Below are positions 1-8,670 of a stretch of DNA of 64,000 bases, piece after piece. Below the pieces are notes generated by a model that worked only from the letters and a program-made list of their open reading frames with translations, searched no databases and was not told where the DNA came from. The translations under genes and the position numbers were made by a program. Positions within the stretch are counted from its first letter, which is position 1, and the number at the start of each line of letters is the position of its first letter. Location: NCBI RefSeq assembly GCF_018333375.1, contig NZ_BORW01000014.1:1-64000 (forward strand). The letters run 5' to 3'. Source of the stretch: Paenibacillus cookii. GTDB lineage: Bacteria > Bacillota > Bacilli > Paenibacillales > Paenibacillaceae.

Positions 1-82
1 CTTCTGTAAAATGGTTGTCTGGTAACTTTCATTTTACAAGATCAGACGGTTTTTTTGTGTTATTTTTTGCATTCAACGAAAA

Positions 83-133
83 TGGGCGGACCAGAAGTCA
101 GTTTTCACTGACTTTCTGGACAGCCCCTTTTTT
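83..133. terminator. strong hairpin terminator at the left edge
   Basis: A long imperfect stem (arms beginning GGGCGGACCAGAAGTCAG and closing with CTGACTTTCTGG...GCCCC) is followed by a T run at 127-133. It suits a plus-strand gene ending left of the window and can also stop the minus-strand gene at 164-451. Positions 1-82 show only another weak hairpin with a T run near 44-57 and no gene. Confidence 0.7.
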
Positions 134-163
134 CGTACGTTCTTCCGGATTTTTGCAACATCC

Positions 164-451
164 TCACATATGTTCCTGGCTGCGCTGTTTTTCCTCCGGC
201 CATTTCAACTGCCATTGACGCAGCTTCTCCGCCTTGATCCGGTCAAGCGTCTTCTGCTTCTCTTCGTCCACGCCGAGCAAATAATGCAGATGCGCCCCGA
301 TGACCAGAAAAGCGAACAGCGCCCAGGCGACACCGAAGGCCGACGTCCAGGACCAGCCTCCGCTAAAGGAAATCAGGGGCAGGGCATACACCAGCATGGC
401 CAAAGCCACGATCAGATACAGGGAATGTTTGATCTTCTTTGCTTTTTTCAT
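164..451 (-). CDS. small membrane protein of unknown function
   Basis: This 95-residue protein has a basic N-terminus (MKKAKKIKHS), two hydrophobic segments at about residues 10-28 and 36-58, and a charged, helical C-terminal tail rich in Lys, Glu and Gln. That pattern fits a two-pass inner-membrane protein with a cytoplasmic tail. The start is supported by AAGGAGCTG a few bases upstream. It lies between the left-edge terminator and yheA, both on the minus strand, about 120 bp from yheA. I do not recognise a family and assign no function. Base composition does not stand out from its neighbours. Confidence 0.6.
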   Translation of the reverse strand: MKKAKKIKHSLYLIVALAMLVYALPLISFSGGWSWTSAFGVAWALFAFLVIGAHLHYLLGVDEEKQKTLDRIKAEKLRQWQLKWPEEKQRSQEHM

Positions 452-573
452 TTTGCGGCAGCTCCTTCACTCGTAAATCTATATTTCTACTCTATGAAGG
501 CCGGCCGGAAAATATGAGACAAGTTTTGAAAAACATCCCTGCCAAAAAACGTCAGCGCGTCACCCGGGGGATA

Positions 574-921
574 TTACAAACTTTGCCCGCCGTAAAGGTC
601 CTGAAGGCTGTCCGAAATCGTTTTGTTGATATCCTCGATGATCGTGCTGAGGCGGCGTTCCGCATCAAACAAGCGGCGGATGTTCAGGTTGAGGCTGAGC
701 ACGTCGAAGAGCTTTTCCATCTGTTCCATTTCATCCTGGGACGGCATATCGCCGGACATCATCCGCTGCTGGATTTCCATCTGGCGTTTTCTGAAGTCCT
801 CAAGCATGCGCTTGCTTTCGGGGTCTTGCTCGATCAGGCTCATCGCCGATTTGATGTCCTTTACTTCCTGGCATTCCTTCAGCGCTTTGGCCAGTTCATT
901 CGTTTTGTCATAAATATTCAT
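574..921 (-). CDS. yheA: YheA, YlbF/YmcA-family protein (UPF0342)
   Basis: This 115-residue, almost entirely helical protein has the YheA pattern: an N-terminal MNIYDKTNELAKALK segment, a central run with alternating acidic and basic residues, and a C-terminal amphipathic helix ending in a short tail. YlbF/YmcA/YheA proteins are small cytoplasmic helical proteins; YlbF and YmcA belong to the Y-complex that affects RNase Y and developmental decisions, while YheA itself is uncharacterised. The start has AAGGAGG upstream. In Bacillus subtilis yheA lies near yheC and yheD; here the yheC/yheD-type genes start divergently 167 bp away, so the neighbourhood is conserved although the arrangement differs. 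Confidence 0.85.
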   Translation of the reverse strand: MNIYDKTNELAKALKECQEVKDIKSAMSLIEQDPESKRMLEDFRKRQMEIQQRMMSGDMPSQDEMEQMEKLFDVLSLNLNIRRLFDAERRLSTIIEDINKTISDSLQDLYGGQSL

Positions 922-986
922 GTGTGTAGTTCCTCCTTACGAAATATGAAAGCTGCAGATCCCCGATTTTATAAAAATGGGTCAAT

Positions 987-1015
987 CACCAAGGGATATA
1001 TGTCCTCATATGATA
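987..1015 (+). promoter_or_regulatory. sigma-K-like promoter of the yheC/yheD cluster
   Basis: CACC at 987-990 and CATATGATA at 1007-1015, 16 bp apart, match the mother-cell sigma-K pattern (AC at -35, CATAnnnTA at -10). It lies about 70 bp before the first start codon of a cluster whose B. subtilis relatives are spore-associated. A match to a short consensus is only suggestive; no transcript was examined. Confidence 0.5.
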
Positions 1016-1087
1016 CATTACATGCAAAACGCAGATGCACCTTATCTGCCCTGTAGACATCAAGTTGCTGTTGGAAGGAGATCCACG

Positions 1088-2455
1088 ATGTCCAAAAAAA
1101 CGCTACCGGTCCAAATGTTCACTCCGGGCAATCTGAAGGAAAACGCCATTGTGCTCGGAGAGAAGCTGGTCAAACAGTGGAAGATTCCTACCGACCGTCC
1201 TCTGCAGTTGGCATTTGGTTCCTTCAGACAAGAGATCACCGTCGTTCCCGCAGCCAAATCCAGCGGACTGCGAATCAGTGAGCCTCTGGCCCGCCGAATG
1301 GGTCTTTTTTCTCGTCCGGTACTGAGGGCGGCCTATCATTCTACGAGCCGCACGCTCAGACTGGGACCGCTCATCAGCGTGCTGATCAGTCGGGACAATC
1401 CGGAACAACCCGATAAACCGTTTGGCTCCATATCCATGTTCTGCCGGGAACTGGTTAACGCCTGCCGGAAGCAGGGAGCCTATGTATACTTCTTTACCCC
1501 CGACCACATTCGGGAAGGAGCGGGCAGTATACAGGGTTGGGTATATGACGACGGGTGGCGCCAGACGTCCATGCCGATCGCGGATGTCATCAACAACCGT
1601 CTCACCACCCGCAAAATGGAGAATAAACCTAGCGTACAGCATTTTATGAAAGAAGTAAAATCGCTCTACGGCGCGCATGTTTTTAATGAAAGGTTTCTGG
1701 ACAAAAACGAGGTCTTCGACACGCTCAAATCCGACTCCTCCCTTGCCAGGTATATGCCCGAATCTTACTTGCTTACCGGTTTTTCCATGCTCAAAAAAAT
1801 GTGCCAGCATTATCCGGTCGTGTTCCTGAAGCCGGTGCGCGGCAGTCTCGGCAAAGGCATCATCCGCATCGCAAGGCAACCGGACGGAACCTACCAGACG
1901 CTGGCCACTTCGACCGCCGGTGCCCGCAGGCAGACTTACTCCAGCATCACGAAGCTGTTTTCGGGTTTGTCCGGCAAAATGAAAACGACGCGCTACCAAA
2001 TCCAGCAAGGGCTCAACCTGATCGACCATGCCAAAAGACCGATCGACTTTCGGGCTCTGGTACAAAAAAACGGGTCGGGGAATTGGCACGTGACATCCAT
2101 CGTAGCCCGGATCGCCGGCGGCAACCATTTCGTTTCCAATCTGGCCCGCGGCGGCACCCTCAGCTCAGTCAAAGATGCAGTGAGCAAGTGCCTGCTGCCT
2201 TCGGAGGTCAAAAATACGGCTTACGTCAAGCTGCACCGGGCGTCCCTCGACATCGCCAGGGGAATCGACAACCTGATTCCGGTGCATTTCGGGGAGCTCG
2301 GCATCGACCTCGCGATGGACAATTCCGGGAAAATTTGGCTGCTGGAGGTCAACTCCAAGCCTTCCAAAAACGACAATACCCCGCTTAACGAGCAAAAAAT
2401 CAGGCCCTCGGTCAAAAGGCTGCTCGAATACTGCTGCTATTTGTCCGGTTTTTAA
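1088..2455 (+). CDS. YheC/YheD-family ATP-grasp protein, YheD-like (copy 1 of 5)
   Basis: The protein is 455 residues from the ATG at 1088, chosen because GGAAGGAG lies 7 bp upstream and because YheD proteins are about 450 residues; an upstream in-frame start has no ribosome site. It has an N-terminal beta-rich domain (about residues 1-100), a middle domain (about 110-215) and a C-terminal ATP-grasp region. Visible ATP-grasp features are FLKPVRGSLGKGI (nucleotide loop), IDFRALVQKNG and the metal-binding end LLEVNSKPS. ATP-grasp enzymes usually join a carboxylate to an amine or thiol through an acyl phosphate; the YheC/YheD substrate is unknown. B. subtilis YheD localises around the forespore, so a coat role is inferred. 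It is first of six co-directional genes. Confidence 0.88.
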   Translation: MSKKTLPVQMFTPGNLKENAIVLGEKLVKQWKIPTDRPLQLAFGSFRQEITVVPAAKSSGLRISEPLARRMGLFSRPVLRAAYHSTSRTLRLGPLISVLISRDNPEQPDKPFGSISMFCRELVNACRKQGAYVYFFTPDHIREGAGSIQGWVYDDGWRQTSMPIADVINNRLTTRKMENKPSVQHFMKEVKSLYGAHVFNERFLDKNEVFDTLKSDSSLARYMPESYLLTGFSMLKKMCQHYPVVFLKPVRGSLGKGIIRIARQPDGTYQTLATSTAGARRQTYSSITKLFSGLSGKMKTTRYQIQQGLNLIDHAKRPIDFRALVQKNGSGNWHVTSIVARIAGGNHFVSNLARGGTLSSVKDAVSKCLLPSEVKNTAYVKLHRASLDIARGIDNLIPVHFGELGIDLAMDNSGKIWLLEVNSKPSKNDNTPLNEQKIRPSVKRLLEYCCYLSGF

Positions 2456-2467
2456 AGGAGGCGCATC

Positions 2468-3589
2468 ATGAAAAGCACCACGCTCGGGACGCTCGGCATC
2501 ATGTGCTGCCGCCGCGCGGGCAGTCCCCCGTTTTCCGATGAAGGCTACTGCCGGAAACTTTCGGTTCTCGGCAAAAAATACGGCATCCGGGTCATCGTCT
2601 TTCGCCCGTCGGACGCTTCCAGGGACCGCACCTTCGTCCATGGTTTCATCTACGGGGAAGGCGGCTGGAGGCAAAGCCGGTTTCCTTTTCCGGATATCGT
2701 ATACGACCGCTGCCTGTTCCACACCGGAAGGGAATTCAAACTGGCGGCAAGCCTGCTGTCGGATTCCCGGGCCGCCAAGGATTGGACCTTATGGTCGCGC
2801 GCGCTTCCGGGGAAGTGGCAGGTCTACCGGATTTTGAAAAAAGACCCCGGCCTTCTGCCTTACCTCCCTCCCACCGAGATCTACCGGGGGAAACAGAGCC
2901 TGCTGGAAGCACTCGAATCCTACGGCGGCGAAGCGTTCCTGAAACCGAAGGGCGGGTCCCAAGGCAAAAACGCGCTCTATGTCCGGGTCGACCGGGAAAG
3001 CGGGACCTGGACGGCCAAAGGCAGGGACTCCCAAAACCGGCCCGTGGAAAAAATCTTCCGGTCCGAAGCTGCGGCGGTGCGGTGGGTGACGGAATTTACG
3101 GAAAACCGAACGTATATCATCCAGCCGTTTCTGCATTTGCAGGGCAGGAATGGCCGGTCTTTTGATACCAGGGTGTTAATGCAGAAAAATGAAAAAGGGT
3201 TGTGGATGCGAACCGGTACCGCGGTTCGGGAGGGCGCCTCGGGTAGCATCACATCCAATCTTCACGGCGGCGGAAAAGCCCTTCCCGTCCTGCCGTACCT
3301 CAGCGGACAATTCGGAGCCGATCAGGCGAAGCGGTTGACGTCCGTCATCTCGCAGCTGTCGGAGAAGATTCCGCCGATTCTGGAAAGTCATTTTGGCCGG
3401 CTCGGAGAACTGGGCATCGATTTCGGAATCGATACGAAAGGGAACGTTTGGCTGCTCGAAGTAAACTCCAAGCCGGGACGCACCTCCATCCGGCAGGCAG
3501 GTGATCCGGACAGCGCCGTTCTCGCGTCGGAAAATCCGCTCCGTTACGCCCGCTATCTACTGCTTCGACAACTTAGGAGGGTAAATTGA
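2468..3589 (+). CDS. YheC/YheD-family ATP-grasp protein, YheC-like (copy 2 of 5)
   Basis: The protein is 373 residues and lacks the N-terminal beta domain of copy 1, so it matches the shorter YheC form. AAAGGAGG lies just before the ATG. The ATP-grasp body is present: FLKPKGGSQGKNALYV, FDTRVLMQKNEKG, a Gly-rich SNLHGGGKAL segment and LLEVNSKPGR. The nucleotide loop is unusual: GSQGKN replaces the GSxGKG of the sister copies, so a Gly expected to contact phosphate is Asn. The enzyme may be altered or inactive, but the distal metal-ligand motif is intact. The gene follows copy 1 by 12 bp and its TGA overlaps the next ATG by one base, implying translational coupling. Confidence 0.85.
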   Translation: MKSTTLGTLGIMCCRRAGSPPFSDEGYCRKLSVLGKKYGIRVIVFRPSDASRDRTFVHGFIYGEGGWRQSRFPFPDIVYDRCLFHTGREFKLAASLLSDSRAAKDWTLWSRALPGKWQVYRILKKDPGLLPYLPPTEIYRGKQSLLEALESYGGEAFLKPKGGSQGKNALYVRVDRESGTWTAKGRDSQNRPVEKIFRSEAAAVRWVTEFTENRTYIIQPFLHLQGRNGRSFDTRVLMQKNEKGLWMRTGTAVREGASGSITSNLHGGGKALPVLPYLSGQFGADQAKRLTSVISQLSEKIPPILESHFGRLGELGIDFGIDTKGNVWLLEVNSKPGRTSIRQAGDPDSAVLASENPLRYARYLLLRQLRRVN

Positions 3590-4959
3590 TGAGTTTGACT
3601 TTTTGTAATGTTCATTTTTCGCAGAAGCCCGAGAAAGTCGTCTACGTTTCCAACAACTTACTGAAAAGCTTAAAGCTGTCCGGCAAAAAAAACATCCAGC
3701 TTCGTCTCGGGAGAGACGTGATCCATGCTGCCGTAAAGTCCATCAACAAACCGGGGAAACATCTGTACCTCGGCTCGGGCGTCCGCAACGGCATCCGCGT
3801 GCCTTCGGCCGGCGGCGTTTATATACGCAACCAGGATAACGAGTTTCAGCTCGGCCCGCTGATCGGCGTGCTTTCGGATGGGCCCACGAACACCTCCCAG
3901 CCTTTCGGGTCGCGCACGCAATTCATCAAGCAGCTGCTCCGGGAAGGCAGGAAAAAATGTTATATTTTCGCTTTTACGCCCCGGGACATCAATTGGCAGC
4001 AGGAAACGGTCAACGGTTACTTTCTCGGCGAAAACGGCAGCTTTTACAGGAGAACCGTCCCGCTGCCCGACGTCGTGTACAATCGGCTCCCGAGCCGGAA
4101 GGCCGAAACCTCTTCCCCGATCATCCAGCTGCGCGAGCGCCTGGGCCGCAGGAAAATCCCTTACTTCAACTGGAGCTTTTTTAACAAATCGGATATCTAC
4201 CGCCTGCTCGAAAACGATAATACCGTCAACAAATACGTTCCCGAGTCCCATATGAATCCGACCCCCGAAAAAATCAAGGAAATGCTGGAAAGACATCAGT
4301 TCCTGTACTACAAACCCTCGGGCGGCAGCTTGGGAAAAGGCATATACCGCCTGACGTACCTGCCGAAAAAAGGCTATTTCGCCCGCTACCGCAAAGGAAG
4401 CGGCAACGTGCTGCTCCGCTTCAGTTCCTTTAACAGCCTGATGCGGATGCTTCAAGCGAGGCACGGCCGGTCGTTAAGCTCCTATGTCATCCAGCAGGGG
4501 ATCCGCCTGGTCGAAATCGACAACTGTCCCATCGATTTTCGCTTCCATATGCATAAGAACGGAAAAAACAACTGGGTGGTCGTCGGCATAGGCGCCAAAA
4601 AAGCCGGACGGGGCAGCGTGACGACGCATTTGAAAAACGGCGGTTCCCTGCTGACCCCGGAACAAGCGCTGAGCCGGGCCTTCGGGCAAAGATCCGAAGA
4701 AGTGCTGCAAAACGCCAAAAAAGTCGCCATTACGCTTGCCGAAGCCATCGAGTTCCACCACCAGCACCTGCTTGGCGAAATCGGATTCGATCTCGGGATC
4801 GATCAGGATGAGAAGGTATGGATGTTCGAAGCCAACGCAAAACCGGGCCGCTCCATCTTCAGCCATCCTTCCCTCAGGTCGGAAGGGAAAGCTTCTGTGG
4901 AGCATATTCTCGAACATTGCCTTTACCTAAGCAAATTCCGCAGGAGGGATTCCGAGTGA
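3589..4959 (+). CDS. YheC/YheD-family ATP-grasp protein, YheD-like (copy 3 of 5)
   Basis: The protein is 456 residues from the ATG at 3589 (TGATG overlap with the previous stop, TAGGAGGG upstream). It has the same plan as copy 1: a beta-rich N-terminal domain ending near FQLGPLIGVL, a linker domain, then ATP-grasp motifs YYKPSGGSLGKGIYRL, IDFRFHMHKNGKNN and FEANAKPGRS. The metal-binding Glu and Asn are kept, so activity is plausible. It alternates with shorter YheC-type copies, suggesting that duplication of a yheD-yheC pair generated the array. Substrate unknown; a spore-coat role is inferred from the family. Confidence 0.87.
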   Translation: MSLTFCNVHFSQKPEKVVYVSNNLLKSLKLSGKKNIQLRLGRDVIHAAVKSINKPGKHLYLGSGVRNGIRVPSAGGVYIRNQDNEFQLGPLIGVLSDGPTNTSQPFGSRTQFIKQLLREGRKKCYIFAFTPRDINWQQETVNGYFLGENGSFYRRTVPLPDVVYNRLPSRKAETSSPIIQLRERLGRRKIPYFNWSFFNKSDIYRLLENDNTVNKYVPESHMNPTPEKIKEMLERHQFLYYKPSGGSLGKGIYRLTYLPKKGYFARYRKGSGNVLLRFSSFNSLMRMLQARHGRSLSSYVIQQGIRLVEIDNCPIDFRFHMHKNGKNNWVVVGIGAKKAGRGSVTTHLKNGGSLLTPEQALSRAFGQRSEEVLQNAKKVAITLAEAIEFHHQHLLGEIGFDLGIDQDEKVWMFEANAKPGRSIFSHPSLRSEGKASVEHILEHCLYLSKFRRRDSE

Positions 4960-6071
4960 CAACGACCATCAGCGAAGAAAACGGCAAACCCGTCGTCGCG
5001 ATCCTGACGATGTCGGGCGGACCGAAGTATTTCCGGGGAAACCTGGCCAACTTTGAAGATATCGTCAAAACCGGGCAGGAAATGGGATATCTGGTTTATG
5101 TCGTGACGATCAGGGATCTCAAGCTGCAGGAAGAACGGTTAAGAGGCTACACCCTCAATCCGGGCGGCGATTGGGAAAAGCAGCTTTTTCCCCTCCCGAA
5201 CGTCATTTACAACCGGATTCCTCAGCGCGAGGATGAGCTGAAGCCCCAGGTCCGGAAAAAAATCAAGGAGTGCCTGGTCCATCCGACGATCAAGTTTTAT
5301 AATCCGTATTTTTTCAATAAATGGCACCTGTTCGAATGGCTCAAAAAATCGAAAGCCACCGGGCATCTCGTGCCCAAAACCCGAAGGCTGCGGGGAGAGT
5401 CCGGCTTGCAAAAAATGCTTGAACGTTATCCTTCCCTCTATCTGAAGCCCGAAAGCGGCAAAGCCGGCAAAGGCATCATGATGCTGAAATACCAGCAGGA
5501 CAAACCGCTTCCGTACCGCCTGAAAGTCCAACATCATCGAAGCAGCACGACGTACAAGGGGGCCAGCATTCACCGGCTGTGGAAACGGATCAAAGCGGAA
5601 ACCGGCACCAGCCGTTATATCGTCCAGCAAGCCATCGAGCTTGCGTCCATTGAGCAGCGCCCGTTCGATTTGCGGGTGCTGCTGCAAAAGACGGGAAAAG
5701 GGCAATGGGGCGTCACGGGCGTGGGAGCGCGCATGGCCGGCTCCAAAAGCATTACGACCCACGTCCCCCGGGGCGGCAGCATCGAAGATCCGGGCAAATT
5801 GCTGACGGCCGTGTTCGGCGAAGGCAGCGCGCCCGGCATGATCAACCGCGTCAAAACGACCGCGATCGTCATCGCCAGGCAAATCGAAAAGGCTTCCGGC
5901 CACCCGCACGGCGAAATGTCCATGGATCTGGGCGTTGACACTTCGGGCGGCATCTGGTTTTTCGAGGCCAACGCCAAACCGATGAAATTCGACGAGCCGC
6001 ATATCCGCCAAAAATCGCTTGAGCGGATTTTCCAATACAGCCATTACCTTGCGAACGCCCAGAAGCCGTAA
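4956..6071 (+). CDS. YheC/YheD-family ATP-grasp protein, YheC-like (copy 4 of 5)
   Basis: I place the start at GTG 4956, giving 371 residues: AGGAGGGA lies 6 bp upstream and GTGA overlaps the previous stop by four bases. An upstream in-frame ATG lies inside copy 3 and would add 46 residues with no ribosome site. ATP-grasp motifs are YLKPESGKAGKGIMML, FDLRVLLQKTGKG and FFEANAKPMKF. Like copies 2 and 5 it lacks the N-terminal beta domain. Together with copy 3 it forms a second yheD-yheC pair. Confidence 0.86.
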   Translation: MTTTISEENGKPVVAILTMSGGPKYFRGNLANFEDIVKTGQEMGYLVYVVTIRDLKLQEERLRGYTLNPGGDWEKQLFPLPNVIYNRIPQREDELKPQVRKKIKECLVHPTIKFYNPYFFNKWHLFEWLKKSKATGHLVPKTRRLRGESGLQKMLERYPSLYLKPESGKAGKGIMMLKYQQDKPLPYRLKVQHHRSSTTYKGASIHRLWKRIKAETGTSRYIVQQAIELASIEQRPFDLRVLLQKTGKGQWGVTGVGARMAGSKSITTHVPRGGSIEDPGKLLTAVFGEGSAPGMINRVKTTAIVIARQIEKASGHPHGEMSMDLGVDTSGGIWFFEANAKPMKFDEPHIRQKSLERIFQYSHYLANAQKP

Positions 6072-6091
6072 CGTTAAAAGGAAGTGAGCAG

Positions 6092-6610
6092 ATGCAAATT
6101 TCATCCCTCTCCCCGCAGGACGACTGGAACCGCCAGCACGCGCGCGTGCTGCGGTTTCTGTTCGACCACGGCGGGATCCGTTCGATGCGCGAGGATTATT
6201 TGCGGCTTGCCAGGGCAACCGAACAGGAGCTGCAGGCTCCCGGCACCTCCCTGCTCCTGGCTACGCTGCGGGGGGAAGCCGGACCCGTTCTGGCTGGAGC
6301 GAGCTTTGTGGCCGGCTATGGTAAAGACGCTTTCCTTATTGCGGTCCATCCGCTGTACCGCCGCAAAGGCGTCGGCTGCGCCCTCCTGAGGGCACAGCTT
6401 GACCGGCTCGGCAGCTTGGAATGCCGGGCAGGGCTGAACCAGGTCCCCTTCCTGGGGCTTTGCTTCAAAGCCGGACTCATTGCCTCCTCCCTGGCCATGG
6501 CATCGACGGGCAGAACGCTCCTCCGTCTCGAAGGAAACGCGCCAAAAACAGACCGCCGCATAGCGGCCCCAACCAAAGAAGGTGAAAGATTGTGCCGGTT
6601 CCCGTCTTAG
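6092..6610 (+). CDS. GNAT-family N-acetyltransferase
   Basis: This 172-residue protein carries the acetyl-CoA pyrophosphate-binding signature RRKGVGCALL (about residues 90-99) after a beta strand, LIAVHPLY, which is the classic GNAT motif A. GNAT enzymes move an acyl group from CoA to an amine. It sits inside the yheC/yheD array, 20 bp after copy 4, and its 3' end overlaps the start of copy 5 by 19 bp, so it is very likely co-transcribed and may act on the same substrate or product; that link is inference. GGAAGTGAGC precedes the ATG. The C-terminal 40 residues are poorly ordered and Arg-rich. Confidence 0.75.
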   Translation: MQISSLSPQDDWNRQHARVLRFLFDHGGIRSMREDYLRLARATEQELQAPGTSLLLATLRGEAGPVLAGASFVAGYGKDAFLIAVHPLYRRKGVGCALLRAQLDRLGSLECRAGLNQVPFLGLCFKAGLIASSLAMASTGRTLLRLEGNAPKTDRRIAAPTKEGERLCRFPS

Positions 6611-7704
6611 GCATTTTGACGCTATATCTGAACGACCATAAAGCTCTTGAGGAAAAACCCGTATACCAGAAAATGATCATCGAAGGCCGCAAAATCGGCC
6701 TGGACGTATTCGTATTTACGCCCATGGATGTCAGCGATTCGAAACAAAAAATTCACGCCCTGGAGTATGACGCCAAAAAAGGCGCATGGAAGCGCAGATG
6801 GCGTTCGTTCCCCGACATGATCTATGATCGCTGCCGAATCCAAAAAAGCTCCCGTTTCGAGCAGCTGCTTCAATTTCGCCGCCGATACGGGCATATGCAA
6901 TTCCTGAACCGCCCGCTCCGCAATAAATGGACGATTTACGAGGTGCTTTCGCGGAGACCCGAATTCAAGAACCACCTTCCCGAAACCCATTTGTTCCATG
7001 GTTTTTCCGACGTGCACCATATGCTGAAAAAAACGCCGATCGTTTACCTGAAACCGATCAACGGCACCGGCGGACGCGGAATTTTGCGGGTCGAACGAAT
7101 TAAAGGAACGCCACACTACTATATACAGGGCCGTAATCAACAGCGGAAAATCATCACGCCGCAAAAAATCCACGCTTCCCGCCTGGGAGCCGTCCTAAGC
7201 GGCTGGAGCATGAAAAACCGCTATTTGGTGCAGGAGGGAATCGCGGTCGATCTCCCCGACGGCAGGGTTCACGATTACCGGATGCTGGTGCAGAAAAACA
7301 GGGAAGGCGCATGGGAGCTTACCGGCATCGCCGGACGAGTCGGGGCGCGCCGCAGCGTCACGTCCAACCTCCATGGCGGCGGGCATGCCATCTCCTTCAA
7401 CGACATGATGGAACGATGGATCGACGATGAGGAGAAACGGCGCAAGGTGCAGCGGAGAGCCGAAAGGCTCGGCGTCGAGGTGGCTTCATTCCTGGAAAAG
7501 CAATACGGGGCTTTATGCGAGCTGGCGCTCGACCTGGCGATCAACAAAAAAGGGGAGATTTACCTGCTTGAAGTCAACCCCAAACCCGCCAGGGAGGTGT
7601 TCTCGCAAATCGGGGACGCCGAGCTGTACCGGAAGGCGATCGTGAAACCTTTGGAATACGCCGTGGGGTTATACGAAAAAATGCATGAGCCCTCGCAAGA
7701 ATAA
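6592..7704 (+). CDS. YheC/YheD-family ATP-grasp protein, YheC-like (copy 5 of 5)
   Basis: The protein is 370 residues from GTG 6592, preceded by GAAGGTGAAAG and overlapping the end of the GNAT gene. It begins with the YheC-like strand PVLGILTLYL. ATP-grasp motifs are YLKPINGTGGRGILRV, HDYRMLVQKNREG and LLEVNPKPAR. The nucleotide loop is GTGGRG, so Arg replaces the Lys found in copies 1, 3 and 4. It is the last gene of the array and is followed directly by a strong terminator, which defines the 3' end of the transcription unit. Confidence 0.86.
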   Translation: MPVPVLGILTLYLNDHKALEEKPVYQKMIIEGRKIGLDVFVFTPMDVSDSKQKIHALEYDAKKGAWKRRWRSFPDMIYDRCRIQKSSRFEQLLQFRRRYGHMQFLNRPLRNKWTIYEVLSRRPEFKNHLPETHLFHGFSDVHHMLKKTPIVYLKPINGTGGRGILRVERIKGTPHYYIQGRNQQRKIITPQKIHASRLGAVLSGWSMKNRYLVQEGIAVDLPDGRVHDYRMLVQKNREGAWELTGIAGRVGARRSVTSNLHGGGHAISFNDMMERWIDDEEKRRKVQRRAERLGVEVASFLEKQYGALCELALDLAINKKGEIYLLEVNPKPAREVFSQIGDAELYRKAIVKPLEYAVGLYEKMHEPSQE

Positions 7705-7749
7705 AAACGGACGGACCGCGGATGACTCCGCGGCCCTGTCCGTTTTTTT
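7704..7749. terminator. terminator between the yheC/yheD array and the HAD gene
   Basis: An inverted repeat with arms AAACGGAC and GTCCGTTT and an inner GCGGATGACTCCGC stem is followed by a T run on plus and, because of the leading A run, on minus as well. It can therefore end both converging transcripts. Confidence 0.85.
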
Positions 7750-7770
7750 GCTGCAGGGTTATGCGTCCGG

Positions 7771-8460
7771 CTACTCTGAATCAGCTTCCTCATACAGCTT
7801 TAAAAGCTCGGCGAACGAAGAAATGAGCACATCCGCTCCCTTGAGTTCTTCGTCGTGGCCGAAACCGGCATAAGCGCAGCCGACGGCGCACAATCCGTTT
7901 TTCTTGCCCGCTTCGACGTCGGAAGACCGGTCTCCGACCATCCATGCGGACTTTACGCCGTTTTCGTCCAGCAGCAGCTTCACCAAATCCACTTTGGAAA
8001 GCGTGCCGTGTTTGCCTGCGCTGTACAATCCGTCAAAAAGCGCGGCCAGGCCATGCGTCTCCACGATCCCGCTTATGTAATGCTCAAGCCCGTTGCTGGC
8101 GACAAACAGCTTGACGCCCCGCCGATGCAGCTCCTCGAGCGTTTCCTTCACTTCCGGGTACAGCTGCGTTTCCCCGCCTGCCAGCCCCTCCAGCTCCAGC
8201 TGAAGCAGCAGCTCGTTCGCGCGGGCGTGGGCCTGCGGGCTCCCGTCGGGCATAACGACCTTCCAAATATCTTCGAGCAGCATGCCCAGGCTTCCCAGCA
8301 GCCGCTCCTGCGGCGGCGTCGGCGACGTATAAAGCCCTTCGCTGCGAAGCGTGTCGAACAGCTTGTGGTATGCCGGCAGCAGCACCGTTTCCGTTTGGAA
8401 CAGCGTACCGTCCATGTCGAAAATCATGGCCTCGGGACGGATCCGTTTGCTTTGGTTCAT
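7771..8460 (-). CDS. HAD-superfamily phosphatase
   Basis: This 229-residue protein is a HAD hydrolase of the phosphoglycolate phosphatase/beta-phosphoglucomutase type. Visible are motif I FDMDGTLFQ (nucleophile Asp15, acid-base Asp17), an alpha-helical cap between about residues 25 and 90, motif II FVASNG, the motif III lysine region (TLSKVDLVK) and motif IV MVGDRSSDVEAGKKNG. It should remove phosphate from a small metabolite in the cytoplasm; the substrate cannot be read from sequence. It appears monocistronic: about 200 bp separate it from the gene upstream and a shared terminator follows. Confidence 0.85.
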   Translation of the reverse strand: MNQSKRIRPEAMIFDMDGTLFQTETVLLPAYHKLFDTLRSEGLYTSPTPPQERLLGSLGMLLEDIWKVVMPDGSPQAHARANELLLQLELEGLAGGETQLYPEVKETLEELHRRGVKLFVASNGLEHYISGIVETHGLAALFDGLYSAGKHGTLSKVDLVKLLLDENGVKSAWMVGDRSSDVEAGKKNGLCAVGCAYAGFGHDEELKGADVLISSFAELLKLYEEADSE

Positions 8461-8597
8461 TGGTTTTACCTCTTCCCTTCTATCGCTTCGATGTCTTTCG
8501 CTTGCTTATAGCTTATGATAAGGGAAGCCCTTCGGGATGTAAACCAAGGAGGACCGCTTTTGCTTGATCCCGCTCCTGCTGCATGGATTCTTGTTGA

Positions 8598-8643
8598 AAA
8601 AGGCCAGGAACGCATCAAAGTCGATTTGTCCTGGCCCCGTTTC
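8598..8643 (-). terminator. terminator of the S-layer-domain gene
   Basis: On minus, GGCCAGGA and TCCTGGCC arms enclose an 18-base loop and are followed by CTTTTTC. It lies about 30 bp after the stop codon at 8671. The rest of 8461-8670 should hold the promoter of the HAD gene; I see no clear match. Confidence 0.65.
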
Positions 8644-8670
8644 GCAAGCCATCCCTCTCAACGGAAAGAT

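Noticed and set aside
1103..2128. A 341-codon minus-strand open frame inside the first yheD-type gene
   Set aside because: It lies wholly inside a well-supported ATP-grasp gene and resembles no family.
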